A DNA stretch of 64,000 bases from a virus, in the IMG/VR virus record IMGVR_UViG_3300044712_001255, positions 248,001-312,000 of that record, one strand, 5' to 3'. A program made the translations under genes and the position numbers. Position 1 is the stretch's first letter. Each line of letters opens with the position of its first letter. Under the pieces are notes generated by a model, which saw nothing but the letters and a program-made list of their open reading frames with translations, did not search any database and was not told where the DNA came from. Positions 53,400 through 63,724 of the stretch are shown piece after piece.

Positions 53400-55235
53400 T
53401 TAGACCGCCCTTCCAATGATATCGACTTCCGGGTATCTGATTTCAAACATTCCTCCCGGAGGTGGGAAAATGATATCCTTGAACGTATTGGATGTTACGT
53501 CAAACGTTCTGTCACTGTAAGAACGATTGTTCACCATACCCGTCATTGTCGTGAATGTCAAAGCATCTGGTCTCACTGAGATGACGCCACGAATTGCCGA
53601 CAATGAATTACGAACCTCTGATAGAATGATGGGTTGATCGATGTAGAAATTTTGTGTTTTGAAGAATTGTTGTAGGCGATTGAGCACGCTTGTTAATACA
53701 AGTTGTTTGTTTAATGCCGGGTCTATCACCACATCAAAATTCAAGCGTAAGTTAATGATTTGACCATCTAACACATCGATCGCGTCTGAGATCATGCGAT
53801 ATGGCGACAAGTATTTCACAAGATTCAACTTTAGTGAATCTGGTGCTGTCACCATCAACCCGTCTGCATCACGTGAAATGATGAATAACTGGGTCGCCAT
53901 TGGATTGTTGGGATTTGCACGAACAGCGGCTCTATACACTCTACCAAAGTTGCTTGGGATAGTATAGACATGCGCAAGCAAGTCTTGACGTGACACCATA
54001 CGTTCCTGCGCTGCTTTTGTCGCAGGAATCAATTCCTTTAACTCATTAATTGTTAACGCGTCCTCTCCACCTGCTGCCCTAGCGTCATTGCTAACTTCGA
54101 TACTGTTTCTTACCTGTGCAGCTATCACAGCAGACGGATTATTTGGGAACGTCATCGTCAATTGAGATACGATTCGAATCTCATTAGGACCAACGTTGTG
54201 ATTTAGACCACCGCCGTATCGATACGTGGCATACAACGTAGTGTTGGTACCAGCAACACCCAAAGTATTTGTCTGCATCATCTTCGTTGGATTAATTGGT
54301 TGTCGAGAGAACGTGCGACGATATGGGTACCGAATTGCAAACGTTGAAGGGTCTGGTATGATATCGTCTTCAAGTGAGTCTGCAGAACCACCACCAAACG
54401 TTAGAGTTGTTTTTCGGCTACCGATATTGACGTTCTTCGTAAATCTGTAAGGCGCAGGAATGATCTTGATAGCTTCGGGTACATCACCAGAATCATCGCG
54501 ATAATTTGGAATGTTTTGATACACTACATCATCAGTCAACGCTGAAACTTCGTAGTAATCATTTCCCAAGGCATCATATACAGATATGATTTGTGTTACA
54601 TGCGCATTTGTGAGTGTTAGTTGTCTGAACGGAACAAACTGCGTTCCAATTTCAAACGTGTCAGTTGTTTCCTGCCCAGAGATACACTCTCCCGACATGA
54701 ACATAACATAAGACAGCACGGCACCTGACGATGATGTTTTGCCAATTTTGATCGTTGCGTAATAATCGCCATTTGCCTTCTTGCGTGTGAAGTCAACGTC
54801 TTCTAACAAAATAAATTGCACGCCATTGTCTGATAACAACGTTGAGTTTGCCTTAATGATGGGTAACGCGTCTACATTTGGGCCCGTCGGTCCAGCGGGT
54901 ACTTGAATGTAGAAAGATACGTCAACTACGGCTGGTGATGCGCCAGACACAGGAACGCCAGAATTGAGCAGGTGTCTTTCTACGTTTCTATTTTCAACTG
55001 CGAGTTGCGGGTCTAGTTCATGGTATTGATGATCTAGATAAAACGCCATGTTATCGCCGACGAATGCGGCAAAATCGATGAGCAAACCACCAAGACCGTT
55101 CTCAGAAAAATCCTGAATCTTGTCAGGGTAGTACCGCCTGGCATAATTCACGAGTTCTGCTCGCAGTGAGTCGAAGTCTCGAGCCAGATAGTTGCGTTGG
55201 CGTGGCTCCTTGATGATAGTATTTTTGAGTGCCAT
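53400..55235 (-). CDS. 6: baseplate wedge protein, T4 gp6-like (baseplate J family)
   Basis: 611 aa. RNYLARDFDSLRAELVNYARRYY then DFSENGLGGLLIDFAAFVGDNMAFYLDHQ is the T4 gp6 N-terminal signature; the C-terminal half holds the baseplate-J core (TINELKELIP, RMVSRQDLLAHVYT, GRVYRAAVRAN). It forms the wedge dimer ring of contractile baseplates, next to gp25 and gp53 in T4. Here gp25-like lies immediately upstream, as in T4-type clusters. Confidence 0.88.
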   Translation of the reverse strand: MALKNTIIKEPRQRNYLARDFDSLRAELVNYARRYYPDKIQDFSENGLGGLLIDFAAFVGDNMAFYLDHQYHELDPQLAVENRNVERHLLNSGVPVSGASPAVVDVSFYIQVPAGPTGPNVDALPIIKANSTLLSDNGVQFILLEDVDFTRKKANGDYYATIKIGKTSSSGAVLSYVMFMSGECISGQETTDTFEIGTQFVPFRQLTLTNAHVTQIISVYDALGNDYYEVSALTDDVVYQNIPNYRDDSGDVPEAIKIIPAPYRFTKNVNIGSRKTTLTFGGGSADSLEDDIIPDPSTFAIRYPYRRTFSRQPINPTKMMQTNTLGVAGTNTTLYATYRYGGGLNHNVGPNEIRIVSQLTMTFPNNPSAVIAAQVRNSIEVSNDARAAGGEDALTINELKELIPATKAAQERMVSRQDLLAHVYTIPSNFGRVYRAAVRANPNNPMATQLFIISRDADGLMVTAPDSLKLNLVKYLSPYRMISDAIDVLDGQIINLRLNFDVVIDPALNKQLVLTSVLNRLQQFFKTQNFYIDQPIILSEVRNSLSAIRGVISVRPDALTFTTMTGMVNNRSYSDRTFDVTSNTFKDIIFPPPGGMFEIRYPEVDIIGRAV

Positions 55236-55265
55236 AGCGGTTCACACGATAAGTATCGAGCTGCA

Positions 55266-55742
55266 TTACGTCACATACAACGTGATTTCGATGATAGCGT
55301 TCTTGACGTCTAGCGCAGCGACGTCGTACGTTACCATGATCTTAATCGCGGCAACGCGGTTGTTTTTGTTGTTTCTGTCGACGGACGACGCGAAGTTGTT
55401 CAATGAGATATACGGCATCCACTTCGTCACGGCGTTTCTGATGCGTTCAATTGCTTGAGAATCAAAATCATCCAATGAGACGAGTTCTGTTGTTATCGGT
55501 CGGAGGTTGGCACCGTAGTCGTAAAGACCGAGTCTTTCACCGTAGTTTGTAAGTAATAGATTGCGTAGATTGTCGGCAACTTGGTCTTTCAATGAATATG
55601 TGACATCAAATATCAACCCACCCGTAGACGAACGTAACGGGGTCTTAATGCCATACATTGTAGGCGTTTTTGCAGCAGAAGTTGATGACTCAATGTTGTC
55701 TTGAGTTGTTTTGCCGGCGCTGCGAAAGCTAAAGTTTCCCAT
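55266..55742 (-). CDS. 25: baseplate wedge protein, T4 gp25-like
   Basis: 158 aa. YGIKTPLRSSTGGLIFDVTY, NLRNLLLTNYGERLGLYDYG and the IVTYD-like strand near the end match the gp25/IraD family, the most conserved piece of contractile-tail baseplates, which connects the wedge to sheath and tube. Thirty bases upstream of the gp6-like gene. Confidence 0.88.
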   Translation of the reverse strand: MGNFSFRSAGKTTQDNIESSTSAAKTPTMYGIKTPLRSSTGGLIFDVTYSLKDQVADNLRNLLLTNYGERLGLYDYGANLRPITTELVSLDDFDSQAIERIRNAVTKWMPYISLNNFASSVDRNNKNNRVAAIKIMVTYDVAALDVKNAIIEITLYVT

Positions 55743-55749
55743 TTAGACC

Positions 55750-57381
55750 TCAATCGTTATATTTGTTCTCTGACGACGTGTCAGGTTGATACTCTTTCGG
55801 TTTTGGACGTCCAGTATCAGCAGTAACTACCTTCTCACTGTCGATGACATACCGAACAACGCGTCGATTGCCTGTCTTAGTTGAATTTAGCGCGAACGGA
55901 ACCTGATAAGTCTTGTTGCTTGACCCAAGCTCAAATCTGTATTCATCTGAAGCGACAGCAGACGGGTACAGTGGGCCGTTGGGATCTGAAGTCTTGGGGT
56001 TCAACTTATCGGGTGATCCTCCACCAATTGTTGCTATCGTTTTCCCATTATTTTCTCCACCGCCGTAATCATCTACGAACAGTTCAGCGTGCAACTCAGC
56101 GTCAGTCGCGCCGATGATAACGAAATCTCCCTTTTTGAACGATGGTATTGTTTTGTCACCTTTTTCATAGTTGAATAACACGGCATCACGTCTTGTTGCT
56201 TCACGAATTAGCAATGTTATGGCAGAGCCGTCTGCGTAAGGTCCTTCAAAATAACCTGTTTGTTTACCGTTCTTTTCATATTCTACAAAGTCGCGAGTGC
56301 CCGCTGCTATCAAACAACTTCTGACAAACATGCCACATGAAGATGCTGTTTTTGCGAAATTCACTGCTTTTTGCAATGGGTCACCAGTTTTAGGATCAAG
56401 ATCAGTTGGCATCAACGATTGTGTATACTTCTGGCTGTCTTTCCCCCAACTGCTGTTCACCATTTTATTTGCGTGGTCAATAATCTTTTCCCTTGGAGAG
56501 CGTTGTTTTGCTGTAGATTTCTCTGGTGGTGGTGGACGATACCCATACATGTCGCCAAGCCCGCCAACTGCCCCACCAGATGCTGAACCTAACGTAGCGC
56601 CTACTATGAGAATCGAAGCACATTCTACAGTTTTCTTTACAAGAACAATGTTCGTAGCGATTTGTAATGCTGGATTTGGGCCATTCGGCGCAGGAAAAGC
56701 GCCATAAATCAACTTACAGATGCCTGATAGTTGTAAGCCTAACAATGGTAATAAAATGTCAGGTGATAACATCCCAGGCACTATCATTGTTGGCAATTCT
56801 AACAACTTCAGGTTCAGCTTCACCAACTCGCCCATAAGCGCAATATCATACGATGGAAAATTCACCTTTGGTATGTCAATAGCAGGCGGTTTTGGTATAC
56901 ACAATTGAGCCAACTCAGGAATCTTTACTGCGAAATCTGGTGGTTGTATTTCCAATTTCATTAGAAGCATTGGAAGATTACCCATCAAACTTGGAAATTC
57001 TCCAAAGCTAATCTGTGGCATTGGCAAATTTGCTGATGCTGCCAATGATATTGGATCGAACATTAGTGGAAATAATGCTCGAATGCCTTCGACATTGAAT
57101 GCCGCAGCGATGTTGGCGTACGTACCAAAATTTGTGCTACGCCAATCATGATAGATTTCTTTGTTTGTTAAGTAATCATCTGGTAAAGTCGTACCAGCGG
57201 GTAACGGTGGAACAACAGGAAAGCAATCTCCAAACATCGGTGGAATGACACTTGACGATCCGTCAGACAACACCTTTTTGACGTCTTTGATAAAGCTGTC
57301 TTTTGCGCCAGACGTAAGAATAGCTTTTCCTGTGTGGCTACCCACTATTAGGACACCAGCGTCTTCTTGAGTCCACCCCAT
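55750..57381 (-). CDS. baseplate-associated protein with C-terminal cysteine-hydrolase domain
   Basis: 543 aa. The first ~270 residues are Pro/Leu-rich and partly hydrophobic. After a linker (RPPPPEKSTAKQRSP) a CHAP/NlpC-like domain begins: IIDHANKMVNSSWG, ASSCGMFVRSCL with the likely Cys nucleophile near 354-357, and FKKGDFVIIGATDAELHAELFVDD with the His. Probably a virion-borne peptidoglycan hydrolase that acts during injection. Confidence 0.65.
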   Translation of the reverse strand: MGWTQEDAGVLIVGSHTGKAILTSGAKDSFIKDVKKVLSDGSSSVIPPMFGDCFPVVPPLPAGTTLPDDYLTNKEIYHDWRSTNFGTYANIAAAFNVEGIRALFPLMFDPISLAASANLPMPQISFGEFPSLMGNLPMLLMKLEIQPPDFAVKIPELAQLCIPKPPAIDIPKVNFPSYDIALMGELVKLNLKLLELPTMIVPGMLSPDILLPLLGLQLSGICKLIYGAFPAPNGPNPALQIATNIVLVKKTVECASILIVGATLGSASGGAVGGLGDMYGYRPPPPEKSTAKQRSPREKIIDHANKMVNSSWGKDSQKYTQSLMPTDLDPKTGDPLQKAVNFAKTASSCGMFVRSCLIAAGTRDFVEYEKNGKQTGYFEGPYADGSAITLLIREATRRDAVLFNYEKGDKTIPSFKKGDFVIIGATDAELHAELFVDDYGGGENNGKTIATIGGGSPDKLNPKTSDPNGPLYPSAVASDEYRFELGSSNKTYQVPFALNSTKTGNRRVVRYVIDSEKVVTADTGRPKPKEYQPDTSSENKYND

Positions 57382-57384
57382 GAT

Positions 57385-58896
57385 TCACGCCTTCACCAAT
57401 AAACGATTTGCCCAAACGCCTTGAGCTGGTACACCTGTCACTAATTGCCCACCCATCGTAGATATCGGACCAGGGCCTGACACCTTGCCAGTGTCTCTGT
57501 CAAACGTGCATTTTATGCCAGACACTAAAACGCCCTTATCGGCGTCTTCACCACCAAGCTTGATGCAACCACGTTTGCCAGGCTTGAAAATGAAATCACC
57601 AGCTGGTGTTATCGCAAACGCTGCCCATTCATCAATGTTCTCGACGCGTTTCATGCGTCCTTCATTGTCCCCATCTGGTTCATATGTTGTCACGTAAAAT
57701 ACAACGTCAGAACGAGCGATGATGCGTACTTTGTCTGAGGACACGACAACACCACTATCACCAGACACGGCAGATGTTAATTTTTCTTTATCTTCCCCTC
57801 TGTCTAAGATTGCCTTGCCACCGTCTTGTTCTGTGAAATTCGCCTTATTGAACTTGTCTATTTTGAAATTACGATCTATTAACGTCGTGTTTGCTATCAA
57901 CACTCTAGAACGATCATTCACGTAATCAATATCGCCTTCGTTAGGCACGAGTTCTTGCGCAGCTTTTCCAAGTTCATCAAATCCTATTAGATTTGTGACG
58001 ACTTTTCCAGAAGTTTCTGGTGTTTGCCCACGGCCCACAACAAGATCTAAAACGCCGGTATTCTTACCCGTAACGTCAGTTGTTGGTATTGATGTTGTGA
58101 TACCACGTTCATCATCTTTTTCTGTTGTCAGAGCCTTATTCAAGCGATCAGTTCCAAAGATGATAGCTTGGTTATTTGACCCTTCGAACACAAGGTCGGC
58201 AGGGCGCTTACGAAAACGTGGTACTGCTTCTTTATTGATAAGACCACTTACGATGCTATTAGTGATTATATCTTCATACGCATCAGGACCGCCCGAGATG
58301 TATCTTGAATCTGCTAGCGTGAATGGCTCATCATTCTCGTCTTTTGCCGCGATACCATTGTACAGATGGTATATTGGGTCTGTCTTTCCAGACGCTAACG
58401 CTTTTGCAGATTCACCAAGAAAAAAGCCAGGATCGACGTCTCTTGGCGCATGTGAATGATTCACGTCATCAGTGTGTTGAAACGTCACTGCTCTCCACAA
58501 CCACCAACATATTTCTATGCTTTTCACTTCTGGCGATTCAGCAAATGCCCAAACATGTTCGCCAGGTTTGCACGGCAGAGAAATATGTGAAGGCAAAAAT
58601 GGAAAGAAGAATTGTGGTTGCGTTAGTTCTGACGCATCTAGTAACAGTCTCTGACCAACGATTGTATTTCTTGGTAACACGGCACCAAGATTTGCATTGA
58701 TCACCCCAAGATCTTGAAAGTATGTCAAGGTAGCATTATCGATTACAGTTGGATCACAAATTACGTCTAACACAACGACGCGAAAGAAATTTGGTACGGG
58801 AGGTCCATCACCACGATGATACAATGCCTCCCAATTTCGAGCTACGTCAGCTTTACCTTGGGCAATTGCTCCAAATTTGTCGATAATGCCGGTCAT
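57385..58896 (-). CDS. baseplate hub/spike protein with gp5-type OB domain
   Basis: 503 aa. FFRVVVLDVICDP, LPRNTIVGQRL, FFPFLPSHISLPCKPGEHVWAF fit the N-terminal OB-fold of T4 gp5-like spike or hub proteins. The middle is polar; the end has repeated short strands (SDKVRIIARSDVVFYV). No lysozyme domain is present; the downstream gene may supply lytic activity. Confidence 0.65.
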   Translation of the reverse strand: MTGIIDKFGAIAQGKADVARNWEALYHRGDGPPVPNFFRVVVLDVICDPTVIDNATLTYFQDLGVINANLGAVLPRNTIVGQRLLLDASELTQPQFFFPFLPSHISLPCKPGEHVWAFAESPEVKSIEICWWLWRAVTFQHTDDVNHSHAPRDVDPGFFLGESAKALASGKTDPIYHLYNGIAAKDENDEPFTLADSRYISGGPDAYEDIITNSIVSGLINKEAVPRFRKRPADLVFEGSNNQAIIFGTDRLNKALTTEKDDERGITTSIPTTDVTGKNTGVLDLVVGRGQTPETSGKVVTNLIGFDELGKAAQELVPNEGDIDYVNDRSRVLIANTTLIDRNFKIDKFNKANFTEQDGGKAILDRGEDKEKLTSAVSGDSGVVVSSDKVRIIARSDVVFYVTTYEPDGDNEGRMKRVENIDEWAAFAITPAGDFIFKPGKRGCIKLGGEDADKGVLVSGIKCTFDRDTGKVSGPGPISTMGGQLVTGVPAQGVWANRLLVKA

Positions 58897-59264
58897 TAAT
58901 TCTTGCCTTTGATCTGATTGAAGAGATCTTCAGCGGACACATTCTCTTCGGAACTTTTTGCCTTTGCAACAAGTTCTGCTAGACGAATCAATTGGTCATT
59001 TGCCTTACTCATACGTTCAAGAAAAGACGCCATGGTTTTGCCATGTACGGCGTGTTCCGAGCTTTTCTTTTGGCATATCTCAACTAACACCAAGTAGTTT
59101 TGCATCGCATTCTGTCGATCAGTGATTGCATTTTCGTAGATTTCCAACCACAAAAGACGCTTTTTATCGTCCAGACTTTCAATGTCAGACAGCAACTGCC
59201 TGAAATTGACAAGCTTTTTGCCAATGCTGACTACGTTATCATTCAAAGAGTCTGAATCGGGCAT
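58896..59264 (-). CDS. coiled-coil protein, 122 aa
   Basis: Entirely helical with heptad-like leucines (LLSDIESLDDKKRLLWLEI, LIRLAELVAKAK). Overlaps both neighbours. A baseplate chaperone or adaptor is possible, but no family was recognised. Confidence 0.6.
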   Translation of the reverse strand: MPDSDSLNDNVVSIGKKLVNFRQLLSDIESLDDKKRLLWLEIYENAITDRQNAMQNYLVLVEICQKKSSEHAVHGKTMASFLERMSKANDQLIRLAELVAKAKSSEENVSAEDLFNQIKGKN

Positions 59265-60066
59265 CTGTCTTTATCCTTCGATAGTGTCGCTTGATTTGCT
59301 GCATGGTTGTTGTGAGTTGCTTTGGGCTGAGTCCAGACAGCTCTCTTAGATAGAGCAAAATTGCGCCCTTATTCAACAAATCAAGATCATCAATGTTTTC
59401 AAAAATAGTGATGATAGAATTGATGCATACGAGCTCGTTCTCTGTCTTTGACTTCCCTCTAATCTCATATAGCATGTCAACAATTCCTTGAGCCGAATTT
59501 TGTTGTTCAAGGATGACATCTTGGCTTGGAATAGTACAGTGATCTTCAATGATCTTCGTTTCATGCGCATTTAGTGCATCTGGATCATCTAGACTCACTG
59601 AGCGACGAGATCGAGTTGTCTTTTGTTTTGTCTTGATGACGAGCCAATTTTTTGCAACAACGTTGAAATAACTGAACGCATTTGTCCCACGGGTTGCATC
59701 AAATTTGCTGATCGTTTCGAACAAAAAGTTGACGCAATCATTCTTCAGATCATCGTAAGATTCATGCATCGCAGAAAATTTATGGATGTTTATCAGGTTC
59801 TCAGCGAGCTTCTGAAATGCTGGCATGATATCTGTGACATAAATCTTCTCACGCTCCTTTGCAAGCGTTGACTGCTGATACGCTACGATTGCCGCTTGCG
59901 TACCCGCATGAAAATACATCTTGTTAGGATTGGGCGCGGCACCCGTCTTGCCTCGACGTCGAATAACGCGAGGCTTTGCATCAACGACCTTTTTCTTTTC
60001 CTTAGGTTGTTTCTTGGTCGTTTGCTTGACTTGAGTTTTCTTGTTCTTGACGGGTGTTGTACTCAT
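59239..60066 (-). CDS. 55: late sigma factor, T4 gp55-like
   Basis: 275 aa. Lys-rich start, then a sigma region-2-like core: AFQKLAENLINIHKF, DLKNDCVNFLFETISKFD, then RGTNAFSYFNVVAKNWLVIKTK, the gp55-type signature. There is no region 4. T4 gp55 directs RNA polymerase to TATAAATA late promoters with clamp and co-activator help. It lies between virion and glycosyltransferase genes on the same strand. Confidence 0.75.
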   Translation of the reverse strand: MSTTPVKNKKTQVKQTTKKQPKEKKKVVDAKPRVIRRRGKTGAAPNPNKMYFHAGTQAAIVAYQQSTLAKEREKIYVTDIMPAFQKLAENLINIHKFSAMHESYDDLKNDCVNFLFETISKFDATRGTNAFSYFNVVAKNWLVIKTKQKTTRSRRSVSLDDPDALNAHETKIIEDHCTIPSQDVILEQQNSAQGIVDMLYEIRGKSKTENELVCINSIITIFENIDDLDLLNKGAILLYLRELSGLSPKQLTTTMQQIKRHYRRIKTDARFRLFE

Positions 60067-60379
60067 CTATTGCCTCTCGTAGATTCTCTAGCAGCCCTGT
60101 GATGTCATCACGCCCTTGTTTGACCACCTTTACCAGGTGTTGAATGATGGGATCGTCGCTTGTGACCGGATATTTGGAAACCTTGTCAATATCATTATGA
60201 ATTCGTGATATGACAGTTCGTGTTTGATTGAGAAATTTCGCGCCGATATCATGCGCTTCTTCAACATCGCTTTCAAGCTGGATGACTTGGTTTGCTAGCG
60301 ACAAGGCTCGCGTCAACAACCAAATTGATGTACCAAGAAAAAGCAACGTCGTTATTGCGAAAATGATCGTCCAAATCAT
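60002..60379 (-). CDS. membrane-anchored coiled-coil protein, 125 aa
   Basis: N-terminal helix (WTIIFAITTLLFLGTSIWLL) then a long coiled coil (ANQVIQLESDVEEAHDIG). Overlaps the sigma gene by 65 bases and the glycosyltransferase by four. Unknown. Confidence 0.55.
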   Translation of the reverse strand: MIWTIIFAITTLLFLGTSIWLLTRALSLANQVIQLESDVEEAHDIGAKFLNQTRTVISRIHNDIDKVSKYPVTSDDPIIQHLVKVVKQGRDDITGLLENLREAIDEYNTRQEQENSSQANDQETT

Positions 60380-61533
60380 AGCACACCTTGGAACGTAGAT
60401 TCATACGTTTTTGCAATTTCATTGAATGAGTAACGTGGAACGATCTTTGATTGTAAGTCAAGAGCCCACTGTCGTGGTACGTCGTGAGATTCATAGAACT
60501 TACGAACTCTCTTCTTGAAGTCTAATGCTGACGGTTCAGCCCACTTTGCACCTTCCATGAAGATCTGATTATCAACTCGAGACTTGTGAATTGCTCGAAG
60601 GTCATAATACACTTCGATGAATTTGCCAAGCTTGAGGAAGTCCATATGACCAGACCACCCGGTTGCGATGATAGGCAATCCACTTGCAGCTGCCTCTAGC
60701 GTTGGCAAACCGTATCCTTCGCCACGTGTCAAAGAAACGAAGCACTTTACCTTTGGATGTTGGTATAGCGCTGCAACTTCATCATCAGACATTGCGCCGT
60801 GTAGCAAGTGAATGCGTGGATATGGGCCCTTACGCACTTCACCAATCAATTTCTGCACGAGGCGCGTGACATTGTGTCGATCGATGCGAGTATTTCTTGC
60901 AGTGTTTGTCTTCAAGATGATGCCAACGTCGCCGTTATTTGCAAACTCTTCGCACAACCAACGCAACGTGTAAAAGATGTTCTTGCGATCATTTTCTGGA
61001 TTTGTACCCGTTATTTGACCGAACACAAGAAAGTTGAAATCAGTAGAAATGTCAAGATCAAGCTGCGGCATCTTCGTAGCTACGGCGTCATGATAAGCCT
61101 CTGGGATGACGTGCAGTGGAACTGTGATGTTACCCGTATTTGTCAATGCCTTCTTGACATGTTCCGACGGTACTACGATTGCCTGCATCTTGTTGCACGC
61201 ATTGATCCACGCAGGATTGCACTTATCAGTTTCAACTGCGGCAGTTACACCAACATTGAATCGCGCCAAATTTGGATCCCATTCATTTGGTAACTGAACT
61301 TGAAAACTTACGTCTACAGGCTGATTGATGGGTTTTGATCTCTGCATGATCTTACCGATCAACCCATCGTTCAATGATTCATTCAATAACCAAGGCGTTG
61401 CACCCCATGGAAGCGCGCCCATTATGACATCATTATCGCCCGGTCGTTCAATCAACCAACGAGCGATTTGTCGAGAATGAACGCCATACCCAGACTGCGT
61501 GAGAACAGGGCCTCTTACAACAATTTGCTTCAT
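60376..61533 (-). CDS. glycosyltransferase, GT4/GT-B type (1)
   Basis: 385 aa. GVHSRQIARWLIE at the start and GEGYGLPTLEAAASGLPIIAT near residue 270 (E-x7-E motif of GT4 nucleotide-sugar binding). Could modify phage DNA, virion proteins or host surface. Tandem with a second GT two bases away, so likely a stepwise sugar addition. Confidence 0.85.
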   Translation of the reverse strand: MKQIVVRGPVLTQSGYGVHSRQIARWLIERPGDNDVIMGALPWGATPWLLNESLNDGLIGKIMQRSKPINQPVDVSFQVQLPNEWDPNLARFNVGVTAAVETDKCNPAWINACNKMQAIVVPSEHVKKALTNTGNITVPLHVIPEAYHDAVATKMPQLDLDISTDFNFLVFGQITGTNPENDRKNIFYTLRWLCEEFANNGDVGIILKTNTARNTRIDRHNVTRLVQKLIGEVRKGPYPRIHLLHGAMSDDEVAALYQHPKVKCFVSLTRGEGYGLPTLEAAASGLPIIATGWSGHMDFLKLGKFIEVYYDLRAIHKSRVDNQIFMEGAKWAEPSALDFKKRVRKFYESHDVPRQWALDLQSKIVPRYSFNEIAKTYESTFQGVL

Positions 61534-61534
61534 T

Positions 61535-62779
61535 TTAGATCTCCTTAATTGACCACGGCTTGTAATTTTGACGCCAATTCTTCAACGTTGATTCGAGTGA
61601 TTCATCCCATTTGGTTATCAAATCATCCATACGATAATCGCGTTCTGCGTGGGCTCGGCACTTCTTTGAAAGTTCGATCTTTTCGTCTACTGACAACGCA
61701 TAAATCTTCATGATAGCGTCGCTAAACGTCTTGTTGGAAACAAAATCCTCGTAGATATAAGGGATTGCCTGATTTCCGGTACACACCCTGACCTCCGGAT
61801 CAAGACCAATTCCATAGTGGACGCCAGTCTGATGATCAACAAGCTGGCGTGTTAGCCCACCTGTCTTTATGGTGATAGCTGGAACACCCGCTAGTTTTCC
61901 TTCCAGGATAGGCACGCCAAATCCTTCATTACATGATCTGTTTAGCTGCACATCAGAGATGTTGTAGAGCATATTCATCATATCGAAGCCAATACGCTCT
62001 TGCGAATAGACAACATTGTCAGTTATACCGTACATGTTGACAACTTCATACAGATTTGACCCTTCCTTGTCAAGAGGATCGGTATGCATCACCAACGTAG
62101 CTTTACGATGTCCATGCTTTTGCTGTAATTCATCAAGGAAGATCTTCCATGATGCTATGATATCATTCACCATCTTTCGTCGAGCGTTACGGCCTACGTA
62201 CAACCCAATGAAATGATCTGCCCGTTGATCGCCAATCAAACGTCGCTTGTGTTGTAACGCTTCTTCTCGAGAGAACGGCTTGTAAATCTCAAATGGCACA
62301 GCATGTGGAATGTAGTTCGTACGTTCTGGTAACCACTTATGCACCATCTCGTACGTTGGATAGTTGATGCAATTGATCAAGTCAGTGGATTCGTATAGCA
62401 CCTTATTAAACTCAGGGGCTGGGTCGTTATCCCACAGATGGTTATAAACTATTGGACAGACTTGATGTATTTCATCCTCCTGTTCCCAAACCCAATAGAA
62501 GAATCTAGGGTCAGTAAATAGAAAAATTGCATCTGGCTTTTCGATCGCCAATGCTTGTCTAAGCATCTGTGGATCGCCAAATCCATCCGTTGGCTTAATG
62601 ATGAAATCCTCATTAACAACTACGGTACGATAATCTTCGTGCTTTACCGCTCCCCCAAAACAACGAAAGCTATATTTACCTGTCTTAACAAGTCCTTCTA
62701 TCAACCAACGTGCCTGAACACCGACACCCGACGTTGATAAAGGGTGATCACTTAACATCAAAATCTTATGCTTATGCAT
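61535..62779 (-). CDS. glycosyltransferase, GT4/GT-B type (2)
   Basis: 414 aa. DHPLSTSGVGVQARWLIEGL at the start, then HAVPFEIYKPFSREEAL and NEGFGVPILEGKLAGVPAIT, the GT-B donor-binding motif. Related in layout to the preceding GT but diverged. A TATTGT box lies six bases before the ATG on the minus strand, though without the usual -35 sequence. Confidence 0.85.
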   Translation of the reverse strand: MHKHKILMLSDHPLSTSGVGVQARWLIEGLVKTGKYSFRCFGGAVKHEDYRTVVVNEDFIIKPTDGFGDPQMLRQALAIEKPDAIFLFTDPRFFYWVWEQEDEIHQVCPIVYNHLWDNDPAPEFNKVLYESTDLINCINYPTYEMVHKWLPERTNYIPHAVPFEIYKPFSREEALQHKRRLIGDQRADHFIGLYVGRNARRKMVNDIIASWKIFLDELQQKHGHRKATLVMHTDPLDKEGSNLYEVVNMYGITDNVVYSQERIGFDMMNMLYNISDVQLNRSCNEGFGVPILEGKLAGVPAITIKTGGLTRQLVDHQTGVHYGIGLDPEVRVCTGNQAIPYIYEDFVSNKTFSDAIMKIYALSVDEKIELSKKCRAHAERDYRMDDLITKWDESLESTLKNWRQNYKPWSIKEI

Positions 62780-62800
62780 AAGTCAACAATACTACGATCG

Positions 62801-63724
62801 TTAGCATTGTGTAATGCTATCCGGCAATAATGCTTTGATACGTAACAATTCGTAAATATCGGTCTTTAATATTTCAACGTCAGTAATACGTGTGAGATGC
62901 AACGTTGATTGTTGCGTAAACCAAATATCTTGTTCACGGTCTCGCAACCACTTTTTATAGATCGCCTTGTCAACACAAGAAATAGATGTCTTTATTGATG
63001 TTATGTCTCTGTTGAGGCCATGCCAATACACACCGTCTACTTGGACGTATGTGTTGAGTGGTACAATCAATATGTCCATTGACCACCCATTCAACATGGT
63101 GTGAATTAATATATTTGTGTTCCCCCATACATCAATTAATGCATTACGTAACTGAACTTCTGGACGTGATTCCAGCAGTTTACCTGTTTTTCTCTTTGTT
63201 TCATATGCTTTCAAAAATCGTTCACGTCTATTGAACTTTACGAATCTTGAGTTAGCTGCACAGTGACACCCAAAACGTTCGTAGATTGCAACTTGTGCTT
63301 TATTTTGTACGTCTTTACGCGTGAATGGAGAAACAAATGATCTACAATGAATATTGTGAATGTGACCGTATCGTATAAGATTTGTTTTAGATACTTTTTC
63401 ACGCACAGCGCTCGCTTGCATTGCGTGCTTAACGCCAAATCGCATCCATAGTGTGGATGCGATTTTTTCGTTCAATTTTGATCCAAAAGAACCTACGTAA
63501 CCATATCGTTCTTGCATTGTCGATTGATGTCGCAACGCAGTCAACAGACGATGAAATTCTTCTACTGGCACACTATCATGACATTTTTCTAAGCAAGATA
63601 TCGAACAATAGTGGTATTTGTGATTGTTTTTCTTTCCTCTTACAATCTCAGATGAACAACAATCACAAACATAGACATATCTTGCATTTTTTCCTTCATG
63701 TCTTCTACATAGAAACAATTTCAC
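62801..63724 (-). CDS. Vsr-like homing endonuclease with YG repeats
   Basis: 307 aa from GTG 63724 behind AAAGGTG. N-terminal CDCCSSEI...CSISCLEKC zinc motifs; YG-type repeats (TMQERYGYVGSFG, WMRFGVKHAMQ, NLIRYGHIHN, YERFGCHC) that bind DNA in homing enzymes; C-terminal nuclease WSMDILIVPLNTYVQVDGVYWHG, then K and Q residues as in Vsr/EDxHD enzymes. Inserted between two otherwise adjacent genes. A TAGCATT/AATGCTA hairpin covers its last codons. Confidence 0.7.
   Translation of the reverse strand: MKLFLCRRHEGKNARYVYVCDCCSSEIVRGKKNNHKYHYCSISCLEKCHDSVPVEEFHRLLTALRHQSTMQERYGYVGSFGSKLNEKIASTLWMRFGVKHAMQASAVREKVSKTNLIRYGHIHNIHCRSFVSPFTRKDVQNKAQVAIYERFGCHCAANSRFVKFNRRERFLKAYETKRKTGKLLESRPEVQLRNALIDVWGNTNILIHTMLNGWSMDILIVPLNTYVQVDGVYWHGLNRDITSIKTSISCVDKAIYKKWLRDREQDIWFTQQSTLHLTRITDVEILKTDIYELLRIKALLPDSITQC

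Noticed and set aside
62804-62821. Rho-independent terminator after the Vsr-like gene
   Set aside because: The TAGCATT/AATGCTA hairpin lies within the last codons and has no T-run.
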